A stretch of DNA of 64,000 nt from Voacanga thouarsii. Taxonomy: Eukaryota; Streptophyta; Magnoliopsida; Gentianales; Apocynaceae. Position numbers and translations under genes: made by a program. The stretch spans positions 124,001-188,000 of the forward strand of contig JANUWF010002433.1 in NCBI GenBank assembly GCA_026120185.1, given 5' to 3'. Positions within the stretch are counted from its first letter, which is position 1; every line of letters starts with the position of its first letter. Shown piece after piece: positions 39,421 to 52,100 of this stretch. The notes beneath the pieces are model-generated. The model had not been told where the DNA came from. It ran no database searches and saw nothing but the letters and a program-made list of their open reading frames with translations.

Positions 39421-39770
39421 AGAAATATTGACAAACAATAAACATTAGTCAAAAGCAAGAGTGGTGTTTTCCTCTTTTTGTAACCATACCAGTGCACAAT
39501 AAAATCAATCACTCATAAACGTGGTCATGGGTTACCACACGTTGGGCCCCATAACCATACAATGGTCAGAATGCCACACTCTGTGCAGACTGATAAAAGA
39601 AATACTGGTAAACAATGAATGATGTTCAAAAACAAGAGTGGCGTTTTGGCTTATCTAGCCGTACATAATTTATAAGATCAACCACTCGAAAGAAAGGATT
39701 ATGGGTTACCACACGTTAGGCCCCATAACCGGTCAGAATGCCTAACACTTTGTGCAGACTGACAAAAGGT
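39421..39770 (-). repeat. Tandem duplication (offset 178 bp) within the nested LTR
   Basis: The segment from AAATATTGACAAACAATAA (39422) through GACTGATAAAA (39597) is repeated as AAATACTGGTAAACAATGA (39600) through GACTGACAAAA. Both contain GGGTTACCACACGTT(G/A)GGCC and TGTGCAGACTGA, found once in other copies. The two units are clearly diverged, more than other parts of this LTR differ from its relatives. Confidence 0.8.
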
Positions 39771-41313
39771 AGGTGATCGGCCTACCGAGCAAGATACTCC
39801 TCCTTCTCTATACCCAAACAACAATCGGGTGTCCATTTCGACAAAACACAGTCACTTGGCTGAAATAAAACAAACTGCTAGCTCGGACCGGCCTGACTAA
39901 GTAGTACTGACGTTTCTCTAAGTTGAGCTTATCTTCTGGAGGTGGCCTCCTACTAGAAGACTCACCCTTGCTCTTCAAAACTAGTACTACTAGCCTACCC
40001 CTGTTGAGTACTCAACGTAACTTATCCCACTTGGGGAAAAATGAACAAAACATAGTTCCACTTGAAAATGGCAATTAAGGATTTCCAAAGTTTGGGGCAA
40101 AACTGGTTTTAGAAAGAATTTTAGGTTTTAAGTAGAACCGCCTCTTAATTTACAAATAATTTATTTGTCTGAAATGAGAATGGAAATAATCCTCAATTGC
40201 ATTTATAGAAATGAGTGATCATGCACTCTACATTTGGCTTGCCATAAAAAAAATCATTTTTCATCAAATAGGTTTTATGCAGGAGCTTATCTGATCCTTG
40301 CCCACAACAAAGGTCTCCAACAGCTGACCTAACCCCGCATAGGGTAAATACAAACCACAATTAAACTCAAGCCAAAGACTCACTTTCTCAAATAAAACTA
40401 ACTCAACTTACTACAATCATATCCCTAGTGTCCCAAGCTTTAAGGCTCGATAATAAATAAAAGGGTTTATAAAATAATTCTAGTTTGATATTAAAATAAC
40501 TAGAGTTTGGGAAATAGATACAATAAGTTGAAGGTTTAAACCTTGCTAAAATAATTTAGAGTTTATCTGATGAAAAATCCTAGGTGGTACTAGGTAAAAT
40601 AATAATTTATTAATAATTAATTGCTAGAAAATAATTGATAGTTAAAATTAGTTGAAAATAAATTTTAATGAGTGTTGCTTGAAAAATAATAAATAAATTT
40701 TAATAGGTTTGATTAAAAGATAATAATTAAATTTTTAGTAATAAATATTTTATTAATTATAATTATTTCCATAAAAGGCTTTAATTGATTTTATCATTTT
40801 AAATAATATATATATTTATTTATTTATTTTTCTAGCAAAAACTATTATTTATTTGACTAAAATGTCACTATTTTATATAAAAGACCAAATCCACATTTTC
40901 CTATGGTTTTCAAAAGTTTACTAGAAAAATCATATTATTAAATATTTTATTAATGAAATAAAATTTAGCTTAGGGACAACTAGATCATGATCATATTTCT
41001 ATGGCTAACCACAAACATGAACATATACAACCCTTCAATTCATCAAACCATCCAAATCATGCATACAAGCATAGATCTCAATTTATCAAAATATGATCTA
41101 ACCCTTACTAGCATAAATATGATCATGGCTTCAATAATCCAACATGAATATAAATCCTATTCACCAAAAGTGACATAATCTCTAGCATACTTCATCACAA
41201 ATACTACCTATGACGTGCATCAACCTCAAATCATCATATAATCATCCAAGACAATCCTTCCATGCATAAATCCCATCTCCTTCACAATCATACATATATT
41301 CATACTTCAATCT

Positions 41314-41318
<5 letters not shown>

Positions 41319-41346
<28 letters not shown>
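41319..41346. repeat. (AT)n microsatellite in LTR
   Basis: About 14 AT units. Shorter AT runs occupy the homologous sites near 21966 and 44528. Confidence 0.9.
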
Positions 41347-41349
<3 letters not shown>

Positions 41350-41564
41350 TCCCCTCGCCCTCCACCTTCTAACAACATCATCGTAGAGACATGAATCTAG
41401 GGTTTAAAAGAAAGGTTGAAGGGACTTACTTGGTTGATGAATGCTTTGAAGGAGTTTAGAGTAGATCTCAACTCCTAGATGTCTAACTTTGTCCATGGGA
41501 GATGGCGAAAGCATGTTCATGGGAGAAAAAGTCATTCGGCCAAGAGAGGGGAATTTTCAGCCAT

Positions 41565-41597
41565 GAGAGAGAGAGAGAGAGAGAAAGAGAAGAAGAA
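41565..41597 (+). repeat. (GA)n microsatellite in LTR
   Basis: A short GA run grading into AGAAGAAG, the unexpanded equivalent of 12515-12633. Confidence 0.9.
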
Positions 41598-43240
41598 ATC
41601 ATTAGTATGTTTATTCGCATAGGTTCTCATTAGAGATCAATGTTAGAGAAGATGAAGTTGCTAGAATAAGTTTACCTTGATGGTGTTCTTGACCTTAACA
41701 GAAATTTCTGATTTTGATCCGAAGTAGCAAGATGTTTGGAGGAGTTTGATGTTAATAATGGTGTTGATGGATTCACAGCAATGTGTAGATCAAATCTGGA
41801 AGTTTTTGAGTGGATTTGAGATGGTTTGGAGGGGTATTAGGTGTAGAGAAGAAGTAGGTGTTCTTGGTGTAGTGAGTGTGTGTGTGTGTGTTCTTGAGGT
41901 TGCTGAAAATTGCGAGAGAAAGAGAGAAAAAGGATTTGCAGCTGCCGAATTTTCTGTGAGAGAGGGGCTGGCCGATTTTCAATAGGGTTTAGGGAGTTGT
42001 TTCTGTGATTTGGAAGGGAAAAGGAAAGGTTAGTTGTTACAATCTTGGTAGAATATTTTTAGGAAGTGAATTTGGAAAGTAAATATCCTAAGAATATCTT
42101 GATTGCTTGGATAGCTTTGAAGTCTATCATGGCTGATTGTTTGAGCAGAATTTCGTGGGATTAATGCTGGCTTATGGAGGCTTATGGTGGCCGAAAGTAG
42201 GGTGTACAATGATGAAGAAGAAGTCTGGTCCATTGAGCAAAATATTATGGAAGGTTGCTAAATAAGATGGCTGAAATTTTGGAAATTAATCAAGCTAAAT
42301 TGCAGGGATTTGTTTGAGAGATTTTTTGGACAACCATTAATGGAATTTCATGCAGAAGTTCAAGGGAATCAATGGAGCTCTGTTGATGGAGGTTTAAGGA
42401 GGGTTTTGACAGATTAAGGTTGGTGTTTTGGCTGGAAGAGAGATAGGAAACAAGCTGGACAAAAATCTGCACAGAATTTTCGTTGCACAGTGAATTTTCT
42501 GGCAGATTTTCGTCTGCCACTTCCAACCATTTTGCAGCGAGCTGGAAGGGGGGTTTTAGGGGTATTCAAGGCTGGTTTCCAGCGTTATTTATGGAGGAAA
42601 AACATGGCTAAGGTTCTGTACAAAATCTGGGAGAAAACAGCTTGGTTTGGAGCTCTCAAAGTTGATTTTCGTACAAGAATTTTTCTTGTTTTGCTCCAGC
42701 TTGAGCAGTCCGAAATTGGACAAAAACTTTCAGGTTTCAAACTGATCCTAAAGACCATTTTTTTGGTAGCATTTGGGAGTTAATGTTAGCTAGAAATTTC
42801 GCCCTTTTGAAGGTACAACAAGTTGGAAAATTCCAGCTCATTCCATGAAGAAAGATGAACTAAGCTAGAGGAAAAATTCAGCAAGCTTACTAGAGGGATT
42901 TTTCCTCTTGGAATTCCTCACAACTCTTCCATATTTTTCAGACCATAAGAAGTCTTTCACCAAGACATTTTGATCCTAAGAGGTCTCAGCACTCTACTGA
43001 ATTTTCTGGAAAGAAAAAGGCTAGAACATCTTGATCAAACTAATGAGTTGAAACTAAGGAAAACTAAAGATCAAGGGAACAAGAATTCCTGTTGGGAATT
43101 TCGAGTAGGCTAATGAGTGGAATGAGAATACTCCTAACATGTCTCTCCTAGGACATAATCACCACATTGATATAGGCCCTTAAGGCCGAAACCATTCCTT
43201 CCCAAGCAAAAATAAAATTTAATCAAGTTAAAGCTTCTAT

Positions 43241-43306
43241 GATGGACTTTGAACCTAAGACCTCAAGAATTAATTCCAAAGCTCCAACCACTAAACCACA
43301 ACAACT
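43241..43306 (-). other. tRNA-like module with Pol III A- and B-box (LTR-internal)
   Basis: Minus-strand copy, 247 bp from the LTR 5' end: GTTGTTG, TGGTTTAGTGGTTGGAGC and AGGTTCAAAGTCC. The B-box core GTTCAA is kept. Confidence 0.55.
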
Positions 43307-44282
43307 CTTATTGTTATTTCTACTAGAAAAATTATTTTCTATTCAATCCACAGGCTATCTCCCTATTTTCACCCCGGGCAAAAATTACCATTTTACCCCC
43401 CTCACACAATACTCACCAACAAGACTTCAAGACAATAAAACTCGAATCCAGAACATATAAAAATTCCTATGAGAATATATTTAACCATGAAATAAAATAT
43501 GATATGCATCCCAACCCCCTTACTCTAAGGTTGGTTTCGCCTAGGGTTTCACACGAAAGGAAGCAATGGCTGTCTGAAAATCTCTCCAACAAATCCCTGC
43601 AATTTAGCTTGATTACTTTCCAAAATTCCAGCCATCTTATTTAGCAACCTTCCATGATATCTTGCTCAATTGACCAGACTTCTTCTTCTTCATTATACAC
43701 CTTAATTTCGGCCACCATAAGCCCCCATGAACCAGCTTTAATCCCACATAAATTCTGCTCAAGCAGCCAACCATGGCAGACTTCCAAAGCTGTCCAACAA
43801 TCAAGATATTCTTAGAATATTTAGTTTCCAAATTCACTTCCTAAAAATATCCTTCAAAGATTGTAACAACTAACCTTTCCTTTTCCCTCCCAAATCAGAG
43901 AATCAACCTCCCAAACCCTACAAAAACTCGTCCAGCTCTACCTCTCACAAAAATTCAGCAGCTGCACATTACCATCTCTCGATTTTCTTCAACCTCCAAG
44001 AACACACACACTACACCAAGAACACCTACCTCTTTCCAACACCTAATACCCCTCCAAACCATCTCAAACCCTCTCTAAAACTTCCAAATTTGACCTACTC
44101 ACTGCCGTGAGTCCATCAACACCATTCTTAACATCAAACTCCATGAATCATCTTGCTACTTCGGATCAAAACCAGAAATTTCTGTTCAGGTCAAGAACAC
44201 CTTCAAGGTAAATTTATTCTAACAACTTCATCTCCTCCAATCGTGATCTCTAGTGAGAGCCTATGTGAATAAACATGCTAAT

Positions 44283-44284
<2 letters not shown>

Positions 44285-44326
<42 letters not shown>

Positions 44327-44329
44327 TCT
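44285..44329 (+). repeat. (CT)n microsatellite in LTR
   Basis: About 20 CT units, the complement of the GA tracts in minus-strand copies. Confidence 0.95.
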
Positions 44330-46111
44330 TGGCCGGATGACTTTTTCTCCCATGAACATGCTTTCGCCATCTCCCATGGACAAAGTTAGACATCTAGGAG
44401 TTGAGATCTACTCTAAACTCCTTCAAGGCATTCATCAACCAAGTAAGTACCTTCAATTTTCTTTTTTAAACTCTAGATTTATGTCTCTAGGATGATGATG
44501 ATAGTAGGTGGATGGCGATAGGATTTAAATATATATATATATATATATTGTTGAGATTGAAGCATGAATGAATGTATGAATATGAAGGAGATGGGATTTA
44601 TGCATGGATAGATTATCTTGGTCGATTGTATGATGATTTGAGATTTAATGCATGTCTCCATATCATAGGTAGTATTTGTGATGAAGTATGTTAGAGATTA
44701 TGTTACCTTTTGTGAATAGGATTTATATTCATGTTGGATTGTTGAAGCCATGGACATATTTATGCTAGTAGGGGTTAGATCATATTTTGATAAATTGAGA
44801 TCTATGCTTGTATGCATGATTTGAATGATTTGATGAATTGAAGGGTTGTATATGTTCATGATTGTGGTTAGCTATAAGAATATGATCATGATCTAGTTGT
44901 CCCTAAACTAAATTTTATTTCATTAATAAAATATTTAATAATATGATTTTTCTAGTAAAATTTTGAAAACCATGGGAAAATGTGGATTTGGTCTTTTATA
45001 TAAAATAGTATATTTTAGTCAAATAAATAATAGTTTTTGCTAGAAAAATAATATATATATATTATTTAAAATAATAAAATCAATTAAAGCCTTTTATGAA
45101 AATAATTATAATTAATAAAATATTTATTACTAAAAATTTAATTATTATCTTTTAATCAAAACACATTAAGGATTTGCTTATTATTTTTCAAGCAAGACTC
45201 ATTAAATTTATTTTCAACAAATTTTAGCTATCAATTATTTTCTAACAACTAAATTATTAATAAATCATTATTTTACCTAATACCACCTTGGACCCCTTTT
45301 CAAATAAACCATAATTTATTTTTAGCAAGATTTAAACCTTCAACTTTTTGTACTATTTCCCAAACTCTAGTTATTTTAATATCAAACTACATTTATTTTA
45401 TAAACCCTTTTATTTATTATCGATCCTTAAAGCTTGGGACACTAGGGACATGATTGTAGTAAGTTGAGTTAGTTTTATTTGTGAAAGTGAATCATTAGCT
45501 TGAGTTTGATTGTGGTTTGTATTTACCCCATGCGAGGTTAGGTCAGTTGTTGGAGACCTTTGTTGTGAGCAAGGATCAGGTAAACTCCTGCATAAAACCT
45601 GTTTGATGCAAAAATGATTTTTTTTATGGCAAGCCAAATGTAGAGTGCATGGTCACTCATTTATGTAAAGGCAATTGAGGATTATTTCCATTCTCATTTC
45701 GGACAAATAAATTATTTGTAAATCAAGGGGCGGTTTTACTCAAAATTTAAAATTCTTTCTAAAACCAATTTTGCCCCAAACTTTGGAAATCCTTAATTGT
45801 CATTTTCAAGTGGAACTGTGTTTTGTTCATTTTCTTCCCAAGTGGGATATGTTACGTTTAGTACTCAATGGGGGTAGACTGGTAGTACTAGTTTTGAAGA
45901 GTAAGAGTGAGTCTTCTGGCAGGAGGCCTCCTCCAGAAGATGAACTCAACTTAGAAAAACGTCAGTACTACTTAGTCATGCCGGTCCGAGCTAGCAGTTT
46001 TTATTTCAGTCAAGTGACTGTGTTTTGCCGGAATGGACACCCGGTTGTTGTTTGGGTATAGAGAAGGAGGAGTATCTTGCCCGGTAGGCCGATCACCTAC
46101 ATTTAGTCAGT

Positions 46112-46169
46112 CTGCACAAAGTGTCGGCATTCTGACCGGCAGTATGCACAAAGTGTCGGCATACTGACC
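46112..46169 (+). repeat. 25-bp direct repeat inside the LTR
   Basis: TGCACAAAGTGTCGGCAT followed by (T/A)CTGACC occurs at 46112-46136 and again at 46145-46169. Other LTR copies carry it once. Confidence 0.85.
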
Positions 46170-49100
46170 ATCCGGTTATGGGGCCCAACGTATGGTAACC
46201 CATAATCATTTCTTTTGAGTGGTTGATCTTATAAATTATGTATGGCTGGAAAAGCCAAAATGCCACTCTTGCTTTTGACTAATGTTTATTGCTTGCCAAT
46301 AGTTCTCTTATAAAGTTTTTATACTCTGCATCCACGAAATGTTTTCACTGAACACCTAAAGCACACACGGACTTACAGAGATTTCTGTCTCATCACTTTT
46401 TTACCATGATTTCAGGCCATCCTGCTGTGGGGATGAGTAGCTAGTGTTATCTGCCCAGAAAGAGAATGTTGTCTTTTATTTTTATGTATTGCTTTGTGGA
46501 GTTGAGAGTTGATGATTTTATTTATGGATTTCTTTTTCTTTTGGAGATTCATGGTTTTATTCGTGGATTTATTCTTGGGTTGTAATAAATTTTAAGTTAT
46601 ATTATTATTTTCATTTTGCTATTTTAATTGTGTGACCTAGTTATAAAGACCCCTTGTCCTTGGGACGGGGCGACATCCCCGGCCCTGACTGGCCTAGGTA
46701 GTGGAGTGTTGCACATCTTTGTTTCAAAAAAGCAAACAAAATACCGCTTTTTTTGTCCAATAAAAACACTACTGAGATTATAAAAGGACAGACTAATTAG
46801 AAAAACACACACAACAGGAATATTGTGCATAATACGTGAACTTCTGATGGTAAACCACCATCGCAAAGCACCGAAAGGATCCCCAATCATGCTTATGTTG
46901 ACGCCCTATATACTTGGCAGTTGGCACATATACTCATACTTACAACATTCTTTTGCAACAGCATCACTAAAATTACCCCGTACAACTAGCACAACTTTGT
47001 TTAAAAAAATCAAACAAAATACTTCTTTTTTTGTCTAATAAAAACACTAATGTGATTATAAAAGGACAGACTAATTAGAAAAACACACACAACAGAAATA
47101 CTGTCCATCATACGTGGGCTTCAGATGGTAAACCACCGTCGCAAAGTACCGAAAGGTTCCCCAATCATGCTATGTTGACGGCCAATGTACTTGGCACATA
47201 TACTCATACTTACAACATTCTTTTGCAACTACATCAATAAAATTACCCCATACAACTAGCTCATCTTTGTTTAAAAAAATCAAACAAAATACCACTTTTT
47301 TTGTCCAATAAAAACACAACTGGGATTATAAAAATACAGACTAATTAGAAAATCACACACAACAGGAATACTGTGCATCATACGTGGGCTTCTGATGGTA
47401 AACCACCATCGCAAAGCACCGAAAGGTTCCCCAATCATGCTTATGTTGACGGCCTATTTACTTGACACATATACTCATACTTACAACATTCTTTTGCAAC
47501 TACAGCACTAAAATTAATGCGTAAAACTAGCACATCTTAGTTTTAAAAAAATCAAACAAAATTCCTATTTTTTTGTCCAATAAAAACACTACTGTGATTA
47601 TACAAGGACAGACTAATTAGAAAAACACACACAACAGAAATACTGTGCATCATACGTGGGCTATTGATGGTAAACCACCGTAGCAAATCACCGAAAGGTT
47701 CCCCAATCATGCTTATGTTGACGTTCTATATACTTGGCACATATACTCATACTTACAACATTCTTTTGCAACTGCATCACTACAATTACCGCGTACAACT
47801 AGCATATCTTCGTCTAAAAAAATCAAACAAAATACCTCTTTTTTTGTCCAATAAAAATACTTCTATGATTAGAAAAGAACAGACTAATTAGAAAAACATA
47901 GACAACAAGAATATTGTACATCAAACGTGGGCTTCCAATGGTAAACCAAGGTCGCAAAGCGTCGAAAGGTTCCCCAAACATGTTTTTGTTGACGCCCCAT
48001 ATACTTGGCATATGTACTCATACTTACAACATTCTTTTGCAACTGTATACTACAATTACCGCGTATAACTAGCACATATTTGTTTAAAACAATCAAACAA
48101 AATAAATCTTTTTTTTTGTCCATTAAAAACACTACTGTGATTATAAAAGGTCAGACTAATTAGAAAAACACACACAACAGGAATACTGTGCATCATACGT
48201 GTGTTTCTGAAGGTAAACCACCGTCGCAAAGCACTGAAAGGTTCCCCATTCATGCTTATGTTGACGCCCCATATACTTGGAACATATACTCATACTTACA
48301 AAATTCTTTGGCAACTACATCACTAAAATTACCGCGTACAACTACCACATCTTTGTTTAAAAAAATCAAACAAAATACCTTTTTTTTTTGGTCCAATAAT
48401 AACACTACTGCGATTATAAAATGACAAACTAATTTGAAAAACACACACAACAGGAATAATGTGCATCATACGTAGGCTTCTGATGGTAAACCATCGTCGC
48501 AAAGCACTGAAAGATTCCTCATTCATGCTTATGTTGACGCCCCATATGCTTGGCACATATACTCATACTTACAACATTCTTTTGCGACTGAATCACTAAA
48601 ATTACCGTGTACAACTACCACATCTTTGTTTTAAAATATCAAACAAAATACCTCTTTTTTTGTCCAATAAAAACAATCCTGCGATTATAAAAGGATAGAC
48701 AAATTAGAAATACACACACAACAGGAATACTGTGCATCATACGTGTGCTTTTGATGGTTAACCATCGTCGAAAAGCATTAAGAGGTTCCCCAATCATGCT
48801 TATGTTACGCCCCATATACTTGGCTCGTATACTCACACTTACAACATTCTTTTGCAACAGCATCACTAAAATTGCCGTGTACAACTAGCACATCTTTGTT
48901 TAAAAAAATCAAACAAAATACCTTTTTTTTTTACTAATAAAAACACTACTGCGATTATAAAAGGACAGACTAATTAGAAAAATACACACAACAAGAATAC
49001 TGTGCATCATACGTTGTCTTCTGATGATAAACCATCGTCGCAAAGCACCGAAAGATTCCCCAATCATGCTTATATTGACGGCCCATATTCTTGGCACATA

Positions 49101-52100
49101 TACTCATACTTACAACATTCTTTTGCAACTGTATCACAAATACTACCGCGTACAACTAGCACATCTTTGTTTAAAAAAATTAAACTGAATATCTCTTTTT
49201 TTGTCCAATAAAAACACTTCTGTGTTTATAAAAGGACAGACTAGTTAGAAAAACACACACAAAAGGAATACTGTACATCGTACGTGGGCTTCTTATGGTT
49301 AACCACCATCGCAAAGCACTGAAAGGTTCCCCATACATGCTTATTTTGACGCCCCATATACTTGGCACATATACTTATACTTACAACATACTTCTGCGAC
49401 TGAATCACTAAAATTACCGTGTACAACTACCACATCTTTGTTTAAAAATATCAAATAAAATACCACTTTTTTTGTCCAATAAAAACACTGCTGAGATTAT
49501 AAAAGGACAGACAAATTAGAAAAATACAGACAACAGGAATACAGCGCATCATACGTGGGCTTTTGATGTTAAACCACAGTCGCAAAGCACCGAAAGGTTC
49601 CCCAATCATGTTTATGTTTATGCCCCATATACTTGGCACATGAACTTATACTTATTACATTCTTTTGCAACTGCATCACTAAAATTACTGCGTACAACTA
49701 GCACATATTTGTTTAAAAATTTTTTAACAAAATAAATCTTTTTTGTCTAATAAAAAAACTACTATAATTAGAAAAGGACAGATTAATTAGAAAAACACGC
49801 ATAATAGGAATACTGTGCGTCATACGTGGGATTCTGATTGTAAACCACTGTCGCAAAGCATTGAAAGATTCCCCATTCATGCTTATGTTGACGCCCCATA
49901 TACTTGGCACATTTACTCGTACTTATAACATTCTTTTGCGACTGATTCACTAAAATTACCGTGTACAACTACCACTTCTTTATTTATAAATATCAAACAA
50001 AATACCTATTTTTTTATCCAACAAAAACACTGCTGAGATTATAAAAGGACAGGCAAATTAGAAAAATACGGACAACAGGAATACAGCGCATCATACGTGG
50101 GCTTTTGATGGTAAACCACAGTCGCAAAGCACCGAAAGGTTCCCCAATCATTCTTATGTTGACGCCGCATATTCTTGGCACATATACTCATACTTACAAC
50201 ATTCTTTTGCAACTGCATCACAAAAATTACCGCGTAAAACTAACACATCTTTGTTTAAAAAAATCAAACAAAATACCTTTTTTTTTTCCAATAATAACAC
50301 TACTGCGATTATAAAATGACAAACTAATTAGAAAAACTCACACAACAGGAATACTGTGCATCATACGTGGGCTTCTGATGGTTAACTACTGTCGCAAAGC
50401 ACTGAAAGGTTCCCTAATCATGCTTATATTGACGGCCTTTATACTTGGCACATATACTCATACTTACAACATTCTTTTGCAACTGCATCACAAAAATTAC
50501 CATGTACACCTAGCACATTTTTGTTTAAAAAAATCAAACAAAATACCACTTTTTTTGTCCAATAAAAACACTACTGCGATTATAAAATGACAGACTAATT
50601 AGAAAAACACACACAACAGGAATACTGTAAATCATACGTGGGCTTCTGATGATAAACAACCATCGCAAAGCACAAAAAGGTTCCCCAATCATGCTTATGT
50701 TGAAGTCCCATATACTTGGCACATATACTCATGCTTACAACAAACTTTGGCAAATGCATCACTAAAATTACCGCGCCCAACTAGCATATCTTTGTTTAAA
50801 AAAATCAAACAAATTACCTCTTTTTTTGTCCAATAAAAATAATACTGAGATTATAAAAGTACAGACTAATTAGAAAACCAAACACAACAGGAATACTGTG
50901 CATCATACGTGGACTTCTGATGGTAAACCACTGTCGCAAAGCACCGAAAGGTTCACCAATCAAACAAAAATACCTATTTTTTTGTCTAATAAAAACACTA
51001 CTGGGATTATAAAAGGACAGTCTAATTAGAAAAACACACACAACAGGAATACTGTGTATCATACGTCGTTCTCTGATGGTAAACCACCGTCGCAAAGCAC
51101 CGAAAGATTCCCTAATCGTGCTTATGTTGACGGCCTTTATACTTGGCACATATACTCATAGCTACAACATTCTTTTGCAACTGCATCACAAAAATTACCA
51201 TGTACACCGAGCACATCTTTGTTTAAAAAAATCAAACAAAATACCACTTTTTTTGTCCAATAATAACACTACTGCGATTATAAAATGACAGACTAATTAG
51301 AAAAACACACACAACAGGAATACTGTACATCATACGTGGGCTTCTGATGGTAAACCACCATCGCAAAGCACAAAAAGGTTCCCCAATCATGCTTATGTTG
51401 AAGCCCCATATACTTGGCTCATATACTCATGCTTACAACAAACTATGGCAAATGCATCACTAAAATTACCGCGTCCAACTAGCATATCTTTGTTTAAAAA
51501 AATCAAACAAATTACCTCTTTTTTTGTCCAATAAAAGCACTACTGCGTTTTAAAAATACAGTCTAATTAGAAACCCAAGCACAACTACCATACTGTGCTT
51601 CATATGTGTGCATCTGATGGAAAACCACCGTCGCAAAGCACTGAAAGGTTCCCCATTCATGTTTATGTTTACGCCCCGTATACTTGACACATATACTTAT
51701 ACTTATAACATTCATTTGCAACTGCATCACTAAAATTACCGAGTACAACTAGCACATCTTTGTTTAAAAAAATCATAAAAAATACATCTTTTTTTGTCTA
51801 ATAAAAACAGTAATATAATTATAAAAGGATAGATTAGTTAGAAAAACACACACAACAAGAATACTGTGCATCATACGTGGGCTTCTGATGGTAAACCACC
51901 TTCGCAAAGCACCGAAATATTCCCAATCATGCTTATGTTGACGGCCTAAGTACTTGGCACATATACTCATACTTACAACATTCTTTTGCAACTGCATCAC
52001 AAAAATTACCGCGTACAACTAGTACATCTTTGTTTAAAAAAATCAAACAAAAAACTTTTTTTTTGGTCCAATAATAACACTACTGCGATTATAAAATGAC

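Larger units (their letters stand above)
39013..43553 (-). mobile_element. Nested complete solo LTR, minus orientation, CGAAA duplication
   Basis: A 4541-bp LTR beginning TGTAACACCCCGC on the + strand and ending TTTCACA. It is flanked by CGAAA at 39008-39012 and CGAAA at 43554-43558, and the interrupted outer LTR continues in register (compare CTGGACGAAAGG, the complement of 22993-23004). It is therefore younger than the outer LTR. It is longer than its relatives because of a duplication of about 178 bp near its 3' end (39421-39770). Its splice-like donor is altered (GATAAG). GC-rich inverted repeats near its terminus are at 39032-39045 and 39056-39076. Confidence 0.95.
43554..46713 (+). mobile_element. 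Outer long LTR, 3' part
   Basis: Begins with the duplicated CGAAA (43554-43558) and continues the LTR interrupted at 39012. It ends GTGTTGCA at about 46713, followed by satellite CATCTTTGTTTC. The left flank of the whole LTR (CAACT, 37793-37797) and the right flank (CATCT) come from nearby monomer positions but are not a clear target duplication; the right end may have lost a few bases. It contains a CT microsatellite (44285-44329), AT-rich sequence (44900-45420) and a local 33-bp-offset duplication at 46112-46169. Confidence 0.9.

Noticed and set aside
37793..46718. Target-site duplication for the outer LTR (CAACT versus CATCT)
   Set aside because: Only three of five bases match and the LTR 3' end is altered (TGTTGCA), so I do not claim a duplication.
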